Below, piece by piece: positions 35,784 through 48,049 of a stretch of DNA of 64,000 nucleotides. The stretch comes from Laetiporus sulphureus 93-53 (taxonomy: Eukaryota > Basidiomycota > Agaricomycetes > Polyporales > Laetiporaceae): NCBI RefSeq assembly GCF_001632365.1, contig NW_024468563.1, positions 39,621 to 103,620 on the forward strand, read 5' to 3'. The notes under the pieces were generated by a model that was not told the DNA's origin, did not search any database, and saw only the letters and a program-made list of their open reading frames with translations. Each line of letters opens with the position of its first letter. Positions within the stretch are counted from its first letter, which is position 1. A program made the position numbers and the translations under genes.

Positions 35784-36883
35784 CCATCAGGGAATGACGA
35801 GCGATCTGCTCTCGGAGCATGCGATCCACTGTCTTTGAATGACAGTGTTGGGGTATCAGCAGAACCGTGTCAGGGATCGTTGTAGGCAGCAATCACAAAG
35901 CCGCCGGAGGGGGGTGAGTCACCGTCCAGGCATGGTAATCTTCTTCACAGATCCTCGTAGCCGCTAGTCATTGCATAGACTGATTCTTGATATGACCATC
36001 TTATCTGACATGCGCATAGTATTGTCTGGCTATGTTTTCTGCTGTTGAGATGTTCGTTTCTCTGTTGCACTCCTATGATTTTTATGCAGATAGACAAACC
36101 GTATCGGGATGGAATCTCTACTGAGTGGTCGCTTAGTGCAGTCTTCCACTTTCGTGGCCCTCCATAGACTCCGTGCATGACCTGATTCTCTGTGCGAACA
36201 GTGTGTCAACAAGTGACATTAGATTCTCAGTCTGAACGGTATGAAATTTGAAGTGCCGAAAACGTGAAGGCTTAGGCTGATCATTGAGAAATATGTTGAG
36301 TATGACGGCAACTTTCTTGTTCCGTTCAAGCTGCAATATCTCGACTCAAGGTTACTTCGAAGAAATCGCCACGGTGCCTCTGCACGGGAAAACAAAATTC
36401 TGTGAAGTCGGTTCAGTTTAGTGATGGTGGGTGCAATAGTGCGCCAACAGTACAAGATATAGCATACATCGTCACACCTTCTCCGGCTTTGGGCGTTCCG
36501 TACATATTAAAGAATGTACTTCACGTTTTCTTGTCGCGTCTTCAATCAACAGTGCATGGTGACTATATGACGCGCCATGCGGTGCAAGAACTGGGTTTGC
36601 CGCACTGTCTCTGAAAGATATCTGATATGTGGCACGAGACGAACGTACCCACTGCCAGCAAGACTCCATCATACGTCTGTGATTCGCCGCATTATGAGAT
36701 GCAGAAGTCATTAATGCTATTGAGAATCGAAATTGGGATTGCACGTAAGATACTGTACATTGTTAACATGATAGATTGTGAGATACAGCAAGTCAACCGT
36801 CATGAGAGCTGCACGATCGTCAAACCAAATGCTCCATCCACACATCTACCCGTCAGCTTTGGCTGCTGATACATTTAAACTCC
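35784..36883. other. Intergenic, no gene recognised
   Basis: Possibly a 3' exon of the secreted protein at its left end. Otherwise only short frames on both strands without family resemblance. Confidence 0.45.
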
Positions 36884-39800
36884 TTAATCCGAGTCAGAAT
36901 CTGAGAATAGATCGGATGACAAATCGCTTTCCGTTTCTCCATCCGCATCTGCATCTGTAAATTCTGAAGCTGAAAGAGGAACCGTCATGAGCTCGGAGAT
37001 TCAGTCCAAAAATACACGTGCGTACACTGTATACCGAAAGCTGGAGCAGCTCCATCAGTTTGGTGCGTTTCCAACGCATTGTCCGTGGACACATTTATGG
37101 GCACCGCACCGGGGAAATCAGAAGCTGTGTCCTCCAGTTTATCGTCAGAAAACAGGTCATCTGCAGCACGCGAGAAGAATTAGCTTGGCCTATATTATCT
37201 AGAGAGATGATGAAACTGCATACCCTCATCCCATGGCTCAGCTACGCCGTCACCATGATTTTGATCATCCTCTTGGGTCATAGTAGACCCTGCACCTCTC
37301 TTCTCAGGATTCCCTTCAGCCGCATCTGCCACTGAAGGGAGAAATATGTCAACCATCATGACCGTACCGGAAGGGGCTGTTTCGTTACTACCATGTCCCT
37401 CTTGAACACTATCATCCGACCCATCGTTGAGAGCGGCCGCCAACCAATCGTCTAGTAACGTCATATGCCACACGAAAGATTGAGTCAATGTACGTACAAC
37501 GCCACCATAAGTGGGATTGTGCGTACCATCATGACCGAAAAGATCCGCATCTCTGCTAAACACAACGGATTTGACACGCGCGTCGTCCAAAACAGCGTTG
37601 ACTGGATCCCTCACTGCTATTCGATTCATCATCAACAAGAACCTCGTTGTCTAAACAGGACTAGCACGTACGATGGGAGGAGACAATTCCGTTCTGATAT
37701 TGCGCTTCTTCAGCATCGTCGGATGGTGCTTCTTCCATCTCATTCAGCAGGAAATCTACAGCTGAATCGCGTCATCATGAGCATATGGGCCATTTGATCA
37801 GCTTGAATTTCATACTTTCGTCATTATCACGCTCGCTCATGTCTTCCTCGTCCTCGTCATCTTCCTGAGAGACAGGGAGACATTCGTCCTCCGGTCTGAC
37901 ATTCATGCATGCAGGCTCTGATGCATCTGCGTCAGTTGCGCGTACATTTGAAGCAGCTTAACAAAACGTTTTGCATCCGCTATGTCAATCGAGCAGCATC
38001 TAAGGTTGGCCGGACACGTACCTGACTCGACATGATTCTCGTCGTCCTTCGGATTCGCCTGTTCGTCACCGATGCTATCATTGTTCCCCGATGTGACTCC
38101 TGAACTTCGTCTGCTGACAGTTCTGACATTCTCCTTGTTCATTGATGCTCCCTTGCTTCTCGGCGCACCATTTGAACTTCTCCTGCTCGCTGGACGTGTA
38201 CTGTCCGTACTTGCTATGCTGATCGATGATATAGTTCGCGTCATTCCAGTCGGCACAGCTAAGTGATCACCTACGAACAATGAGTAAGATGACATATGCA
38301 AGACATCTCGTGCAGCTGACGCACCGCTTAACGGCAAGTCCCGATTTGTCGTATCGCTGAATATTGGGGTTGAGGCTTTTACACCGACGGCAGGTACACT
38401 CTCTAGCCGGTAATAGAAATCTGACAAGCGAAATGAGATACAAAACATACTAGAAAACCCGCGGAATAGCCCACCGAACATCTCTTGAAATACCGGATCA
38501 TTGGGATTTTTTGCATAGTGTTGCACTAGACAATCGCACACAGCACGAATATTGATGTCAGTAATGGATTCGACCCTGTTGGCCATCGTCGAGTCTGATT
38601 TCAAGAATATATAGATGAGTATATGCAAGTAGAGGCAGACATGGTTATGCAGACCTTGCTCTTGCACCCTCGAAGTCGAGGCATTAGCAGAAGATCGACG
38701 ACCCCTGATATGCTGAGAATGTCGACGAGCAGTAGACACTATAATGCCATGAGGAAGTCGTCAGCTCGAAACCCGATTTCGTCTTGAGGAATGTGCACTG
38801 ACCACTGCTATCCGTGCGTGCATTCTCGGCGCGGGTGGACTCTTCGCCATTACGACCCCATTTCGTACTCGCACCGGCTGCTGACAGTACAATGTTACTA
38901 CTAACGGTGACGTCACTGCTGCTAAAGCTCGCGTCGAACAAGCTATCAATCGTCTGATCCGAATCATCACCAGGAAGGTGGTCAGCATATGGCCTTGTGT
39001 GTGAGCTATCAGGCTGACTGCCTCCAGTGAGTGGCTCATCTGCAGGAGGAACGGGAATAGAGACGTGATGAGCAAGCAGTCGAGCAGATGCTGAGAGTTT
39101 TCAAGCAACGCATGAGTGACGTGAAAATCATTCTAGGCAACAGACTCACCGCTATCAGTAGTCCCATGAGTTACGGACGGGAACAAAGCTGTCGTTGTGT
39201 TCAATGGTACCACAGCAGGTGGCGGCATAGGTCGACCCGCAGCATGCATTGAAGCGACAGTAGCTTGTGGAATGGCCGATCGCGGTGTGCGTAACGAGAG
39301 TGGGTGAGAGGATGAGATCGACAGCGTCGAAGAATGCCCACGATCGCTTTCTCTCTGTTTTCCGTTGTCCCTCTTCGTTCCCTCACTGTCACCGGCTGCG
39401 GGTCCCGCGCGCCAGCTTCGGCTGATCGAGGTCGGTGAAGGGATCGCTGGTGCGATGGGCAACGAAGCGGCTTGCGACCCAGCAATATCAACTCCCTTTG
39501 CCTTGCCCTTATCAATCGCGATCATTGATCTGCTCGCCAAGGATGCCCTTCCAGTGCTATCCGGTCTCGCTATTTCACGGTCAGTCGCCTTCTCCTTTCC
39601 ACTAGCGGTGACTACTGCCGCTCTACTGGTTGAGGCCACGCGTTCTATATCACGCGACACGGCATTTGATGCCCTGGTCGCCTTATACTTACCTTTTCTA
39701 TTCTTCTTCCCCTTTCCCCGCGCATCAACGTTTGTACTAACTCTCGTTGAGGCTAGAAGCGAAGGCTCCGCGGAGGAACCCGAAGTGGCCTGGAGTGTGG

Positions 39801-40814
39801 CGTCATCCAACCGGGCTCTCTTCATAGAATCGACCACTGGTATATCATCCGCCGTCCTCTTCCTACGTCGTCGTTCAACATTCGTCGTCAGGGAGGCCTC
39901 CGGCATTGAATGAGCCCGTATTGCTGCCGCAAAGGCGCCCCTCTGTCCCACAACTTGCCCTGCCGGTTGGATTGAGGGACGTGACATCCATCGTGCTGTC
40001 TCCGGTAAGTACGTCCGAACGTGGCACGCAATCATACTCACTCACTTGTAGGTGGCAAAGCGTCGAAGCCTATAAGGTAGGCTTGCGGACCATTCTTCGG
40101 CCAACCATCCCACGATGTCGGATCCTCATACCCCAGTTCTATACCTTTTTGACACTGGAAACTGGAGGTGAATAAATGCGGGAGCTGTGTCTGCATCCTG
40201 ACACGTACTCTATTGAAGAGTTCTAGGTCACCAGCGGACAAAATTTTACAGACCGTTGAAACATGAACGTTATGCTGTGGACAAGCACGGGTATTCACAG
40301 ATGCCATCTGATATAAGACACGAAAGGTCACGTACAGAGTGAATTTTGTCGAGGCATACCAGAGGGAGTTTCCATTGGTCGCGGGGTTTCTTCTTCTCCA
40401 CCTTCCACAGCACAATATGCATCGAAACGATCGAACGTCCGTCCCTTTCCCCTTTTTCATGCTCTTCGAAGATGAGCTGGACGATAATCAGTGACAATCG
40501 GCGGACGAGTGGATCTACCAACCTTGCAGCCTTCCATTAAGCCACAGTGGACTTTTGAGCTCTCATCACTCATTTCTTGGTGTAGGCGCTCCTGTATACC
40601 GATCTTCACCAGGTTGATACGCTGCTACACGATCCAACGTGGAATTTCCTACCTCGCAATCGCGAAAGGAGTCCATCAGTTTCGCGTGCATTGCTTCTTT
40701 GCATTGTTGATATACATTCGCGTCATCGCGGTTGGGGATGCGGGGATCAATCATATGCACGATGAGGACCACACGCCGATCACTAGGCCCAGCAGGCATG
40801 GTAGAGGAAGCCAT
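36884..40814 (-). CDS. Unrecognised nuclear-type protein, family member 2
   Basis: Paralogue of the gene at 1439-4025; the family is unknown to me. Exon 1 (40814-40653, 54 codons) and exon 2 (40591-40523, 23 codons) end in phase 0, as in member 1. A following exon carries SMHIVLWKVEKKKPRDQW and LPLVCLDKIHS, aligned with HIIIWRA and VAPLDLQELRY in member 1. The signature DPTSWDGWPKNGPQAYLIGF lies near 40060-40150. The long exon 40041-39133 has ERRRRKRTADDIP and SMKRARLDD (split NLS type) and long Ser/Ala/Lys low complexity. AVCDCLVQHYAKNPNDPVFQEM near 38500 matches ACDKLMARYSSNPEDAIFD in member 1. The C-terminus is very acidic (TDADADGETESDLSS, ending SDSDSD). Exon joins between 39.1 and 37.0 kb are approximate. 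Basic plus acidic regions suggest a chromatin or transcription role, but this is inference. Confidence 0.55.
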
Positions 40815-41149
40815 TAACGAGGGATGGAGATTGAGGCAGAGTGGCCACGCGTTTGCCTTTGTTGTTGAACTTGGCGTGGCTCGTATGTTTGGCCATCAAG
40901 TCAGGTGCCCAAGCGGGGGCTCAACGCCACACCAATTTCGTCTGGTCACATTTCTACAACTGTGGCGACCCATCTGGCTACCAACATCAGGAAGTATATC
41001 TATGGAACGCACGCTCAGCATGTGGGCACTGACCTTTCTGCTCGCGCGGGGGCTTCTGGCCATTTCCGCTGCTTGGTTGCTATTCTTCTCAACGCCACCG
41101 ACGCGTCTGCAGCACTTGGACCACGACGCTCGTTGTAGATCCTCCACAG

Positions 41150-41768
41150 GTCGACAGTTGGACCACAACCCGCATTATTGATCAACGCGGCAACAGGCAT
41201 TTAAACCACGATTTCCATTCGTCTAGCGAACTGGCTGCGCAACGTTTCTTCGCCGAGCAAGATAACGTCCGTTCGAACTCGGCCTGCAATGGACGTTTCC
41301 GCACAAGCATCCATACATATGTTCACTGCTATTCGCTGGTCTGTGTCTCCCTAGAAACTGGAGAAGAGCCGGATGGGACTGCGAGAAGATTGCGGCTGGA
41401 TGCGTTTGTCTGGAACGAAGATAATGGACACACATGGATACGAAGCTACTAGTAAGTGAAACTCACCTGATCCTTCTTTGAAAAGTATGCTGGATGATGA
41501 ACCAACACATCTTCAAACGCTCGCGTGAGTGCGTCCTTTCATCTGATCTGTGTCATCCTCCATACACAGCGGGGCACAGATCAAGCAATTGTTGAACACC
41601 TGCATCGATCTGAGGAACAAGGAAAGCCTTTCAGGACTCTGCTCAGGCCCACCGTCTAATGACGTTAGAAAGGCCAGCTTCACTCTGGCAATTGTGCAGA
41701 AGAAGAAGCAATCGCGAAATGAAACGATTGCACAGGACCTCATATCAGAGGCTGCACTGAACCTTTGA
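41150..41768 (+). CDS. Unrecognised spliced gene, 3' part
   Basis: Three exons with good splice signals and closing phases: 41150-41451, 41486-41524 and 41570-41768. Together they are 180 codons ending in TGA. The protein includes IDQRGNRHLNHDFH, RLRLDAFVWNEDNGHTW and an alpha-helical end (AQIKQLLNTCIDLRNKE, ETIAQDLISEAALNL). The 5' part is unclear. A phase-compatible frame at 40841-40993 (hydrophobic start like a signal peptide, then SHFYNCGDPSGY) could be an upstream exon but lacks an ATG in frame. The gene diverges from family member 2. I recognise no domain. Confidence 0.45.
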
Positions 41769-44454
41769 CGCTGCGAAGGATTTATATATCGCTTCTTCAA
41801 TCATCAATCATTTGGAATGGGACCGGATGAGCTTGAGCCTTCTATTGAACTCATGGCTGCGCCACATATTATAGACATGGAAGGAAAGCCCATCCTATTG
41901 AGGAGGGAGGCCATTGCTATCTAACTGCGAGTATTGATTCTTGCTTATGATACCGCTTGAATCTGGCTTGAATTGCGCTACGACGAGACGAGGTGTCTCT
42001 ACCAAGGACAGGCGCTAGAGTGCAATATCTATGATGCTGGGAGTGTAAGTTCACTCCCCTCGCTGCGTGAACGTCACTCACATCCCAGCCCAGCTTCAGA
42101 ATGCTTTTCCAGGAGCAACAACGTACCAGTATTGGTTCGGGCACGCGCATTGTCAATCCTCCAGCCGTGAAGAGCTATGTCTGAGCAATAGCGCATGCGT
42201 AATGCGGTACATCGACAGCCCCGACATCCCATCTCGATGAACAACTTAAGCAGCAAAGGGGAATCGTCCCGGAGTATGAAAGCGTTGTGGACAGGCTTCA
42301 GCCTGCAACCGGATTGCGAGATGGCTGGCGTGTAGCCATCACATGACAGTTCTAGGACCTCGTCGAGGAGCAGACGCTCGTCGCCGTAACTTCTCGCAGG
42401 CGTTCGGCAGTAGAAGTCCTCCTATATCTTTGAAGTCTCTCACATATGACCGATCTGCTCCTCATTAACACCCTGCCGGGGCTTTACTCAACGTCAACGT
42501 ATTCTACAGGCTCTCAGCTCACGATCTTTTCTCGCGCTCATTGTACCTCATCTGCGTGCTATATTGTCGAAAGTCTATTCTCTCGCAATGTGCACATTCT
42601 ATGTCAGGGGTTCTTCGTCTGAAATGCTTGTCGCGTGAGCACAAGTGTCTGGGCTCTCCGACGTCGTCCCGTTGCGCATTTTCGTCGAAGTAATCTTGAT
42701 GGAATACGGTTACAATCAAAGCGGCGTACGGTGCGATTCTGGGCGGCAGATGCGAACGAGAACGAAGTATGCTTTCTCAGAACATCCTCCGAGAAAAGAT
42801 GAATGTGACGAGCCATGACGTCGCATGAGACTGCAGAAGACGGCTTGACAAACGGTGAAGATGTCGGGGTACTCGAGGGCATTTGAGATCGACATTAGCA
42901 TCTCGAGAGTAAGTGAAGTGATTTCCATGCCGCTCAGCGTCAACTTTGGCAGGCGGTAGGAACTTGATCATCGCTGATCATGACTTCGTCGACAACGAGT
43001 CCAACGTTGACCCAGAGTGTCAAGGTGTGTTCACGCTGAGTGAGTGCGATGTATCGCATGATTATAGCTGTCATCTGATCGGAGGGATGGGAACACGAGC
43101 TGTCGGAGAGGAGGAGGAACAGGAGAGCAGTGGGAACGCCTGCCCCTCGCCTGCATGGCTGATGCTGATCTGGTCGTATGGGCTGGTGGGACTGGTGGTA
43201 CGTTCATCGCTGCGTTATTTCGAGCTGTACAGATCCTGAATTTGATGGAGCGTAAATATGCTTGTTTGATTTTGCCCGTGCAGCTCGACCATGTGCAGAT
43301 CTGCATATTCACTCCAGACGCCGCAATTCGGCCGCTTGCATGCTGTGTACCTTTCCCCTTCAGCTCCCATGCCACTGACACGAAACTCATCGACCAGCGT
43401 GCAACTGTTCTCATTCTGTCATATCTGACATCGACATCTAAACTCAGTCATACGCTCGCTGACCGCGTTCTATCGCGCATATGATCAGTATGAGTAATAT
43501 TAATATTGTGCCCAACGAGCCTGGTCCGGGGACTCAGCAGGCAGCTGTTGGCAACCTTCCGGTATTTCGGGTTCGCCCCGTTGGGGTATGGTTTTGTCAA
43601 CGCAATCGTCCTTCCTCCTTTCGGGGATCATCGTTTCTGCAATGTCGAGCTGACATGGAAGAAAGACTTGAAACAAGGCCAGTCCCGCCGCTTTGATATA
43701 GTGCTTGCCGCTGTTCGGGTAGCTCCAGACTCACTCATTCTTCACCGGTAAGCGTGCTGAGAGTGCAACCTCGTGCACATCTGGCGGCTGAGTCTGAGTC
43801 GTTCATACCCGTACGTACGAAGCACAAGACCTTTTTGGGCTCAGGCGCGGATTTCAGTATCTTGTAGATCCCTCCGAGGATTGATCCTGGTGACAGACTT
43901 TATCAATACTTCTCAGCAACTAGCAGCGTGGATTCCTGTGGTGTCAATTTCATCCGTCTTTTTCGCGATTCATCAGCACAATCGCCTTGCACAATCGCTT
44001 TTTTTTTTGGTTGCCCGCGAAAGACTTCCCTAATCCGACGTACGTGGCGCATCCGAATTATGGTGCAGACATTCATGGGACCGAAACTCCCCAACGACCC
44101 TCAAACGTTAGATGTAGTCAGCATCTTGCTTTCAGTGCACCGTTCAATCATACTGAGTTCCGTCGGCGTAATCAACTGCTTCTCCTCACATAATGGTGCG
44201 TTTAAAATGTCAAAAATTCAAAATGTCCTTCGTATCAATGTGTCACAGATCTACATCTTCGGGTGCGCAATCCACTCACAGGCCGCGTGGGGGGGGGGGT
44301 CCCTCAAAATGATGACGCCTACGCACGTTCGGTAGCTGAAATGCGCCACTTGTCAGGTTGACAGTCTGCTTCCGATTGTCCCGACAAACCTCATACCCTT
44401 GTAAGACGAGGTAGGCGCCTTTCCTTCGCGAAGCCTGTGAATGACCGGACCGCA
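41769..44454. other. Region without a recognised gene; possible ORF 43481-44335
   Basis: Several open frames exist but none is recognisable. The best is on the plus strand, from ATG 43481 (MSNINIVPNEPGPGTQQAA) with a GTAAGC donor near 43749. It may join a long frame at about 43870-44335 that includes RIDPGDRLYQYFSATSS and crosses a run of ten T. A run of about 12 G sits at 44288-44300. A minus frame near 42928 (MEITSLTLEMLMSISNALEY) is also open. I cannot choose between these. Confidence 0.3.
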
Positions 44455-44462
44455 TATATAAA
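44455..44462 (+). promoter_or_regulatory. TATA box of repeat-precursor gene
   Basis: TATATAAAGGC about 140 bases before the ATG at 44597, in the same arrangement as at 35104. Confidence 0.65.
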
Positions 44463-44596
44463 GGCCTGCCTTGTAGGGACTCAGAACAACCTACACACAG
44501 CCCAATCCTTGACAGGAAATCCACCCTTCGTTCTCAACCTTGTTCGCTCATTGCATCCGGCTCTTTCAACTATTCGTCGCTCCTTAACCTATCACC

Positions 44597-45124
44597 ATGC
44601 GTCTTAGCATCATCGCTTTCATCGCCTTCGCGCTCCACATTTCTGCAAGCCCCATCGCTCAAACGAGGGAGGTCACCTCTGTTGGACTTGCGTCTCGCGA
44701 TGCTCCCATCGTCTCTGTGGACCTCGCCACGGACGTAAGCATTCATGTCAAACGGTAATGCGTCAATCCTTATTTCCCCCACAACGCCACCGTTAACTGT
44801 TTCATGGACAGCCTCGTCGAGAATGTAGAAGACATCCTTTCGGACGCTGTCCAACTCGTAGATGGGGTTCTATCGGGTGGCAGTGTCTCCCGCAGGCAAG
44901 GCGATGCAGAAGACGTCCTTTCGGACGTTGGCGAATTCGTAGATGGGACTCTATCGGGTAGTCCCGTCCGCAGGCAAGTCGGTGAGAATGTAGGAGACGT
45001 CCTTTCGGACGTTGGCCAACTCGTAGATGGAGCTCTATCGGGTAGTTCCGTCCGCAGGCAAGTCGGTGAGAATGTAGGAGACGTCGTTTCGGACGTTGGC
45101 GAACTCGTAGATGGAGCTCTATGA
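44597..45124 (+). CDS. Secreted precursor of four repeats separated by Kex2 sites
   Basis: Two exons (44597-44754 and 44812-45124) give 156 residues. A signal peptide (MRLSIIAFIAFALHISASP) is followed by a short propeptide ending HVKR at the splice. Then come four related units of 21-26 residues, each preceded by KR or RR: one starting LVENVEDILSDAVQLVDG, one QGDAEDVLSDVGEFVDGTL, and two QVGENVGDVLSD-type units. The RR codons lie at 44891, 44969 and 45053, so units are 78-84 bases. This is the layout of Kex2-processed repeat proteins, which the Golgi protease cuts into several near-identical peptides. Known members include Ustilago repellent Rep1 and some fungal cyclic-peptide precursors. The peptides here are acidic, Val/Leu-rich and lack Cys, so a surface-active or aggregating peptide is my guess. 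No tailoring enzyme gene is recognisable beside it. Confidence 0.8.
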
Positions 45125-45855
45125 CATTGATGGACAATGACCATTGACAAGTGAGTGACGTCGCTGTTGCAATGATGATGTCTGGCCGAACAGTACTAAT
45201 AACACCTCCAGACTCCTCCCAAGCTGCTCACGCCTCGGACAGCAGAGTGCTTGCTTTCACGGATTGCTGTTCTATGGCTTAAAGTATCAAACCGATGGAT
45301 ACTTGATATACATTATTTCCTCTTTCCCCACCTTGGACCGCGTTCCCGGGTGATTGTCTTCCTTTTTTTCCCATTAGATATCAGAAATCCTGCGAATGGT
45401 CGCTTCGAAATCTTTTAATAAGTGCAGTTGCATAGAATGTTCTCTACATGCTTTCTTGTTCATGCCACTCTGTTTTTCCTATGCTTATGCTGAACGCAGC
45501 GGTGAACATTATCATGGCGGCAAGACCATTGACTAGTGGAAATGGGAAGAAACGGCACGAACCGACTGATATGAACGCAATCCTATTGTGACGGAGTGAT
45601 CATTGACACAATCTCTACGTTGAAAGATCTCACTTGACCTGCGGAGAGCCCAATCGCGAGAAATATAATGGTCACAAGAATGACCGCCAGCACCATGGCC
45701 AGTCGCACCATGGCCAGTCGGTAGCTTCGTGGCGCGCACACGGGCGCGCACACCGGCCTAGGTCATGGCACCACGTGGACATGAGCTCGTGATCGTATCA
45801 GTGCATCACGTGCTTTTCACAGCGCGTCGCGGACGCGGATCGTGTACAATTGTGA
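45125..45855. other. 3' flank and intergenic
   Basis: Holds the 3' region of the repeat precursor (a further short intron-like GTGAGT to CCTCCAG stretch near 45150-45212 may be in the 3' UTR). A tandem pair of the 11-mer CACCATGGCCA lies near 45692-45720. No gene seen. Confidence 0.5.
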
Positions 45856-46099
45856 CACGGCAGACATGGTGCGATTTACCAACGTGGAAAATGGTGTGGG
45901 GATGTCGGCTGATGTTTTACATTTGTGGCAAAGGTTTGCCAATGTAGCATGTAAATGGAAAATAGCGCACATTAGCAGCCAAAGTGAAACATTTTCGACA
46001 TGAAATGCCGTGGTTGCAAATATTTGTCGCATGTGTAAGAAATCAGTCGACATTTACACACAATTTTCTACGTTGATAAATCGCACCATGTCTGCCGTG
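45856..46099. mobile_element. Foldback (MITE-like) element
   Basis: About 244 bases that fold on themselves. The left end CACGGCAGACATGGTGCGAT recurs as reverse complement at 46099 and leftward. The match continues with mismatches through most of each half (CAACGTGGAAAAT versus CAACGTAGAAAAT; GATGTCGGCTGAT versus AATGTCGACTGAT). There is no coding frame, as expected for a non-autonomous inverted-repeat element. No clear target duplication is seen: TTG and GTG flank it. Confidence 0.7.
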
Positions 46100-46599
46100 T
46101 GTGTGACCTCGTCTTCCCTTGACTAGAAAATTAGTTGTCATTTTCCTTCATCAAAGTTGTTTCCTCCTTGATTTATGACACACATCATTCGGACCTCAGA
46201 CCCGCTGATTCGCTCTGATTCTCGACATCGTTTCGCAATTATCTTTTCAAGCATTGAACAACTTTGTAATGGCATTTTGCTCCGACGCGGAGGGCTTGGA
46301 GTCCCCGTTCCACTGATAAATTCGGAGTCTCCGGCAGCTGATGGTGTGAAAAGCTTACTGCAGGTGCAATGTACTGCAATACGGCTTGCTGAAAGCCGCG
46401 GTTGTGGTTTGCACAAGCCGATATTCAGCGACTCACCGGCGAGAGCAATTGTGAGGTGAGTTCTATTCATCCGCTGTCGATTAGACTGTTGAAACTCATG
46501 TCGTCATCTACTGCAATTGTTACTAGAGTATTGCAGAGTTATACGGCAGGCTCGATTCTGGCATTAAGGATGCAGTACCACGGGCCGCTCTGCGACTTT

Positions 46600-47900
46600 C
46601 CAGTATATACTCGTGTTTGGAGCGAGTTGAGCGAGAGAGAATATATAGCTTTGCATCGAAGTGATATGACTGCACCCTGTTCGACGCGAGTGTGCTACGA
46701 CACTCAAGATCATGAAGCCGGCTCTCATCATGCGCGCAAGCAGAAGACATCGTCGCAAAAATATTCGCAACGATCGCCCCCCTCAAAAGCCAACATTTCC
46801 AGCGCTGCAAACACTACAGAAAGTTGCCTTCTGGGCGCAAAATTTGAAGATCTTGCCGATGATGCAAATCCTCCTTCTGCGGATGAAAGTTCTTACAACG
46901 GATCTGAGCTGCAGATAACAGCGTGATCTTCTATTTTGTGAAAAATGTCAACAACTCAAGTAAACCGGGAGAAGACGACGTACTCGGTGTGCGATTATCG
47001 TTCAGGAACTTATGATACCAGAGATGGACGATTCAGGGATGAACACTGCACACTGTAGGTTAACAAAAGCAATGCTCCTGCGCAGACGCAGCAAAAGAAT
47101 AAACATTCAAGTATCGACCCATGGTCCCATATCTAGCCGACAATGAAGGACTTTTCGTGGAAGCAGAGAGGCCGTGCGAACCAAGCTGCAGCAAATTTGC
47201 CCACCAATTCGCTCACCAAAGAACCATGCGGCCGAGGGATGCAAGACTGATGAAGCCCAGCATGCCCCCAGCACTTGTCCAGAGCGGATTCGGTCGCAAG
47301 TTGAACATTGAAAGAACGTAGGTCTCGAGTGCAGCCGCAAGCTCGTGGCGATGCACACTTTATCAAGCGTATGTCTTGTTCAGACCACAATGCACTACAA
47401 GAAATGCGCGTCGGCTTATCATTCATAGGCGTGAAGAGCCAGCGCGGATACTCACAGGACCGAAATCGGGGCAGTCCTGCGGTGATGAAAACGGATAGGA
47501 GAAATACGCACGTTTTGCGAGCCCGTGAGAAGGGGGGTTATCCAAGCCAACAAGAAAACGCCGAACTCCAGAAGACGCTGCAGACGGAGCCGTTTCCACC
47601 CATGTTATATTCAAGCCTTTATATAATCAACACAAGGATGACGTGCACCGCAAGCTCCATAGGAGATATTTCGAGACTTGGGAACCAGATCCATCGGCCG
47701 CCACCTACAATCAAGGCTTGAGAAGTCAAAAGCGAGATCAGCAAGACAGCCACGCCCAATATCAACAAGTGAGGAGGGATCACAACAACTGAAAGTCGTC
47801 TCTTGCCCGTCAGCTTGTATGGTTAGCGAAGAACAGGTGCACCAGTTTGCGATATCCATCAAGCAAGCAGGCTGTAGTTCAGATCAAGACAGAGATCATA
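46600..47900 (+). repeat. Segmental duplication block P, copy 1
   Basis: Diverged direct match to 56190-57420. Shared landmarks include AAGCTCCATAGG, AGCAAATTTGCCC versus AGCAAAGCTTGCCCG, and ATCAAGCAAGCAGGC versus ATCAATCAAGCAGGC. Reading frames are not conserved between the copies, so I assign no gene. Sequence 46100-46600 to its left holds nothing supported. Confidence 0.55.
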
Positions 47901-48049
47901 AAAGACGTGACTACGGCAGCCTTGTTCGAATCCGGTGATCTGTGGTACTGGGGGATGCAAGATGTTCAGCTGGCACCTTTCAAGTAGTGTAGAAAATGCG
48001 TAGGAGGGGCCCGTGGGTCATAGACCATCCAAGATCCATCATCTCGTCA

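Noticed and set aside
44802..45137. Minus-strand 111-codon repeat ORF
   Set aside because: It is the complement of the Kex2-type repeat exon; the plus strand has the signal peptide, intron and dibasic sites.
46402..46926. 174-codon plus ORF
   Set aside because: No domain, and the duplicated block P copy 2 does not keep the frame.
47915..47940. TTCGAATCC-like tRNA B box
   Set aside because: No A box or cloverleaf partner upstream; no tRNA gene was found in the window.
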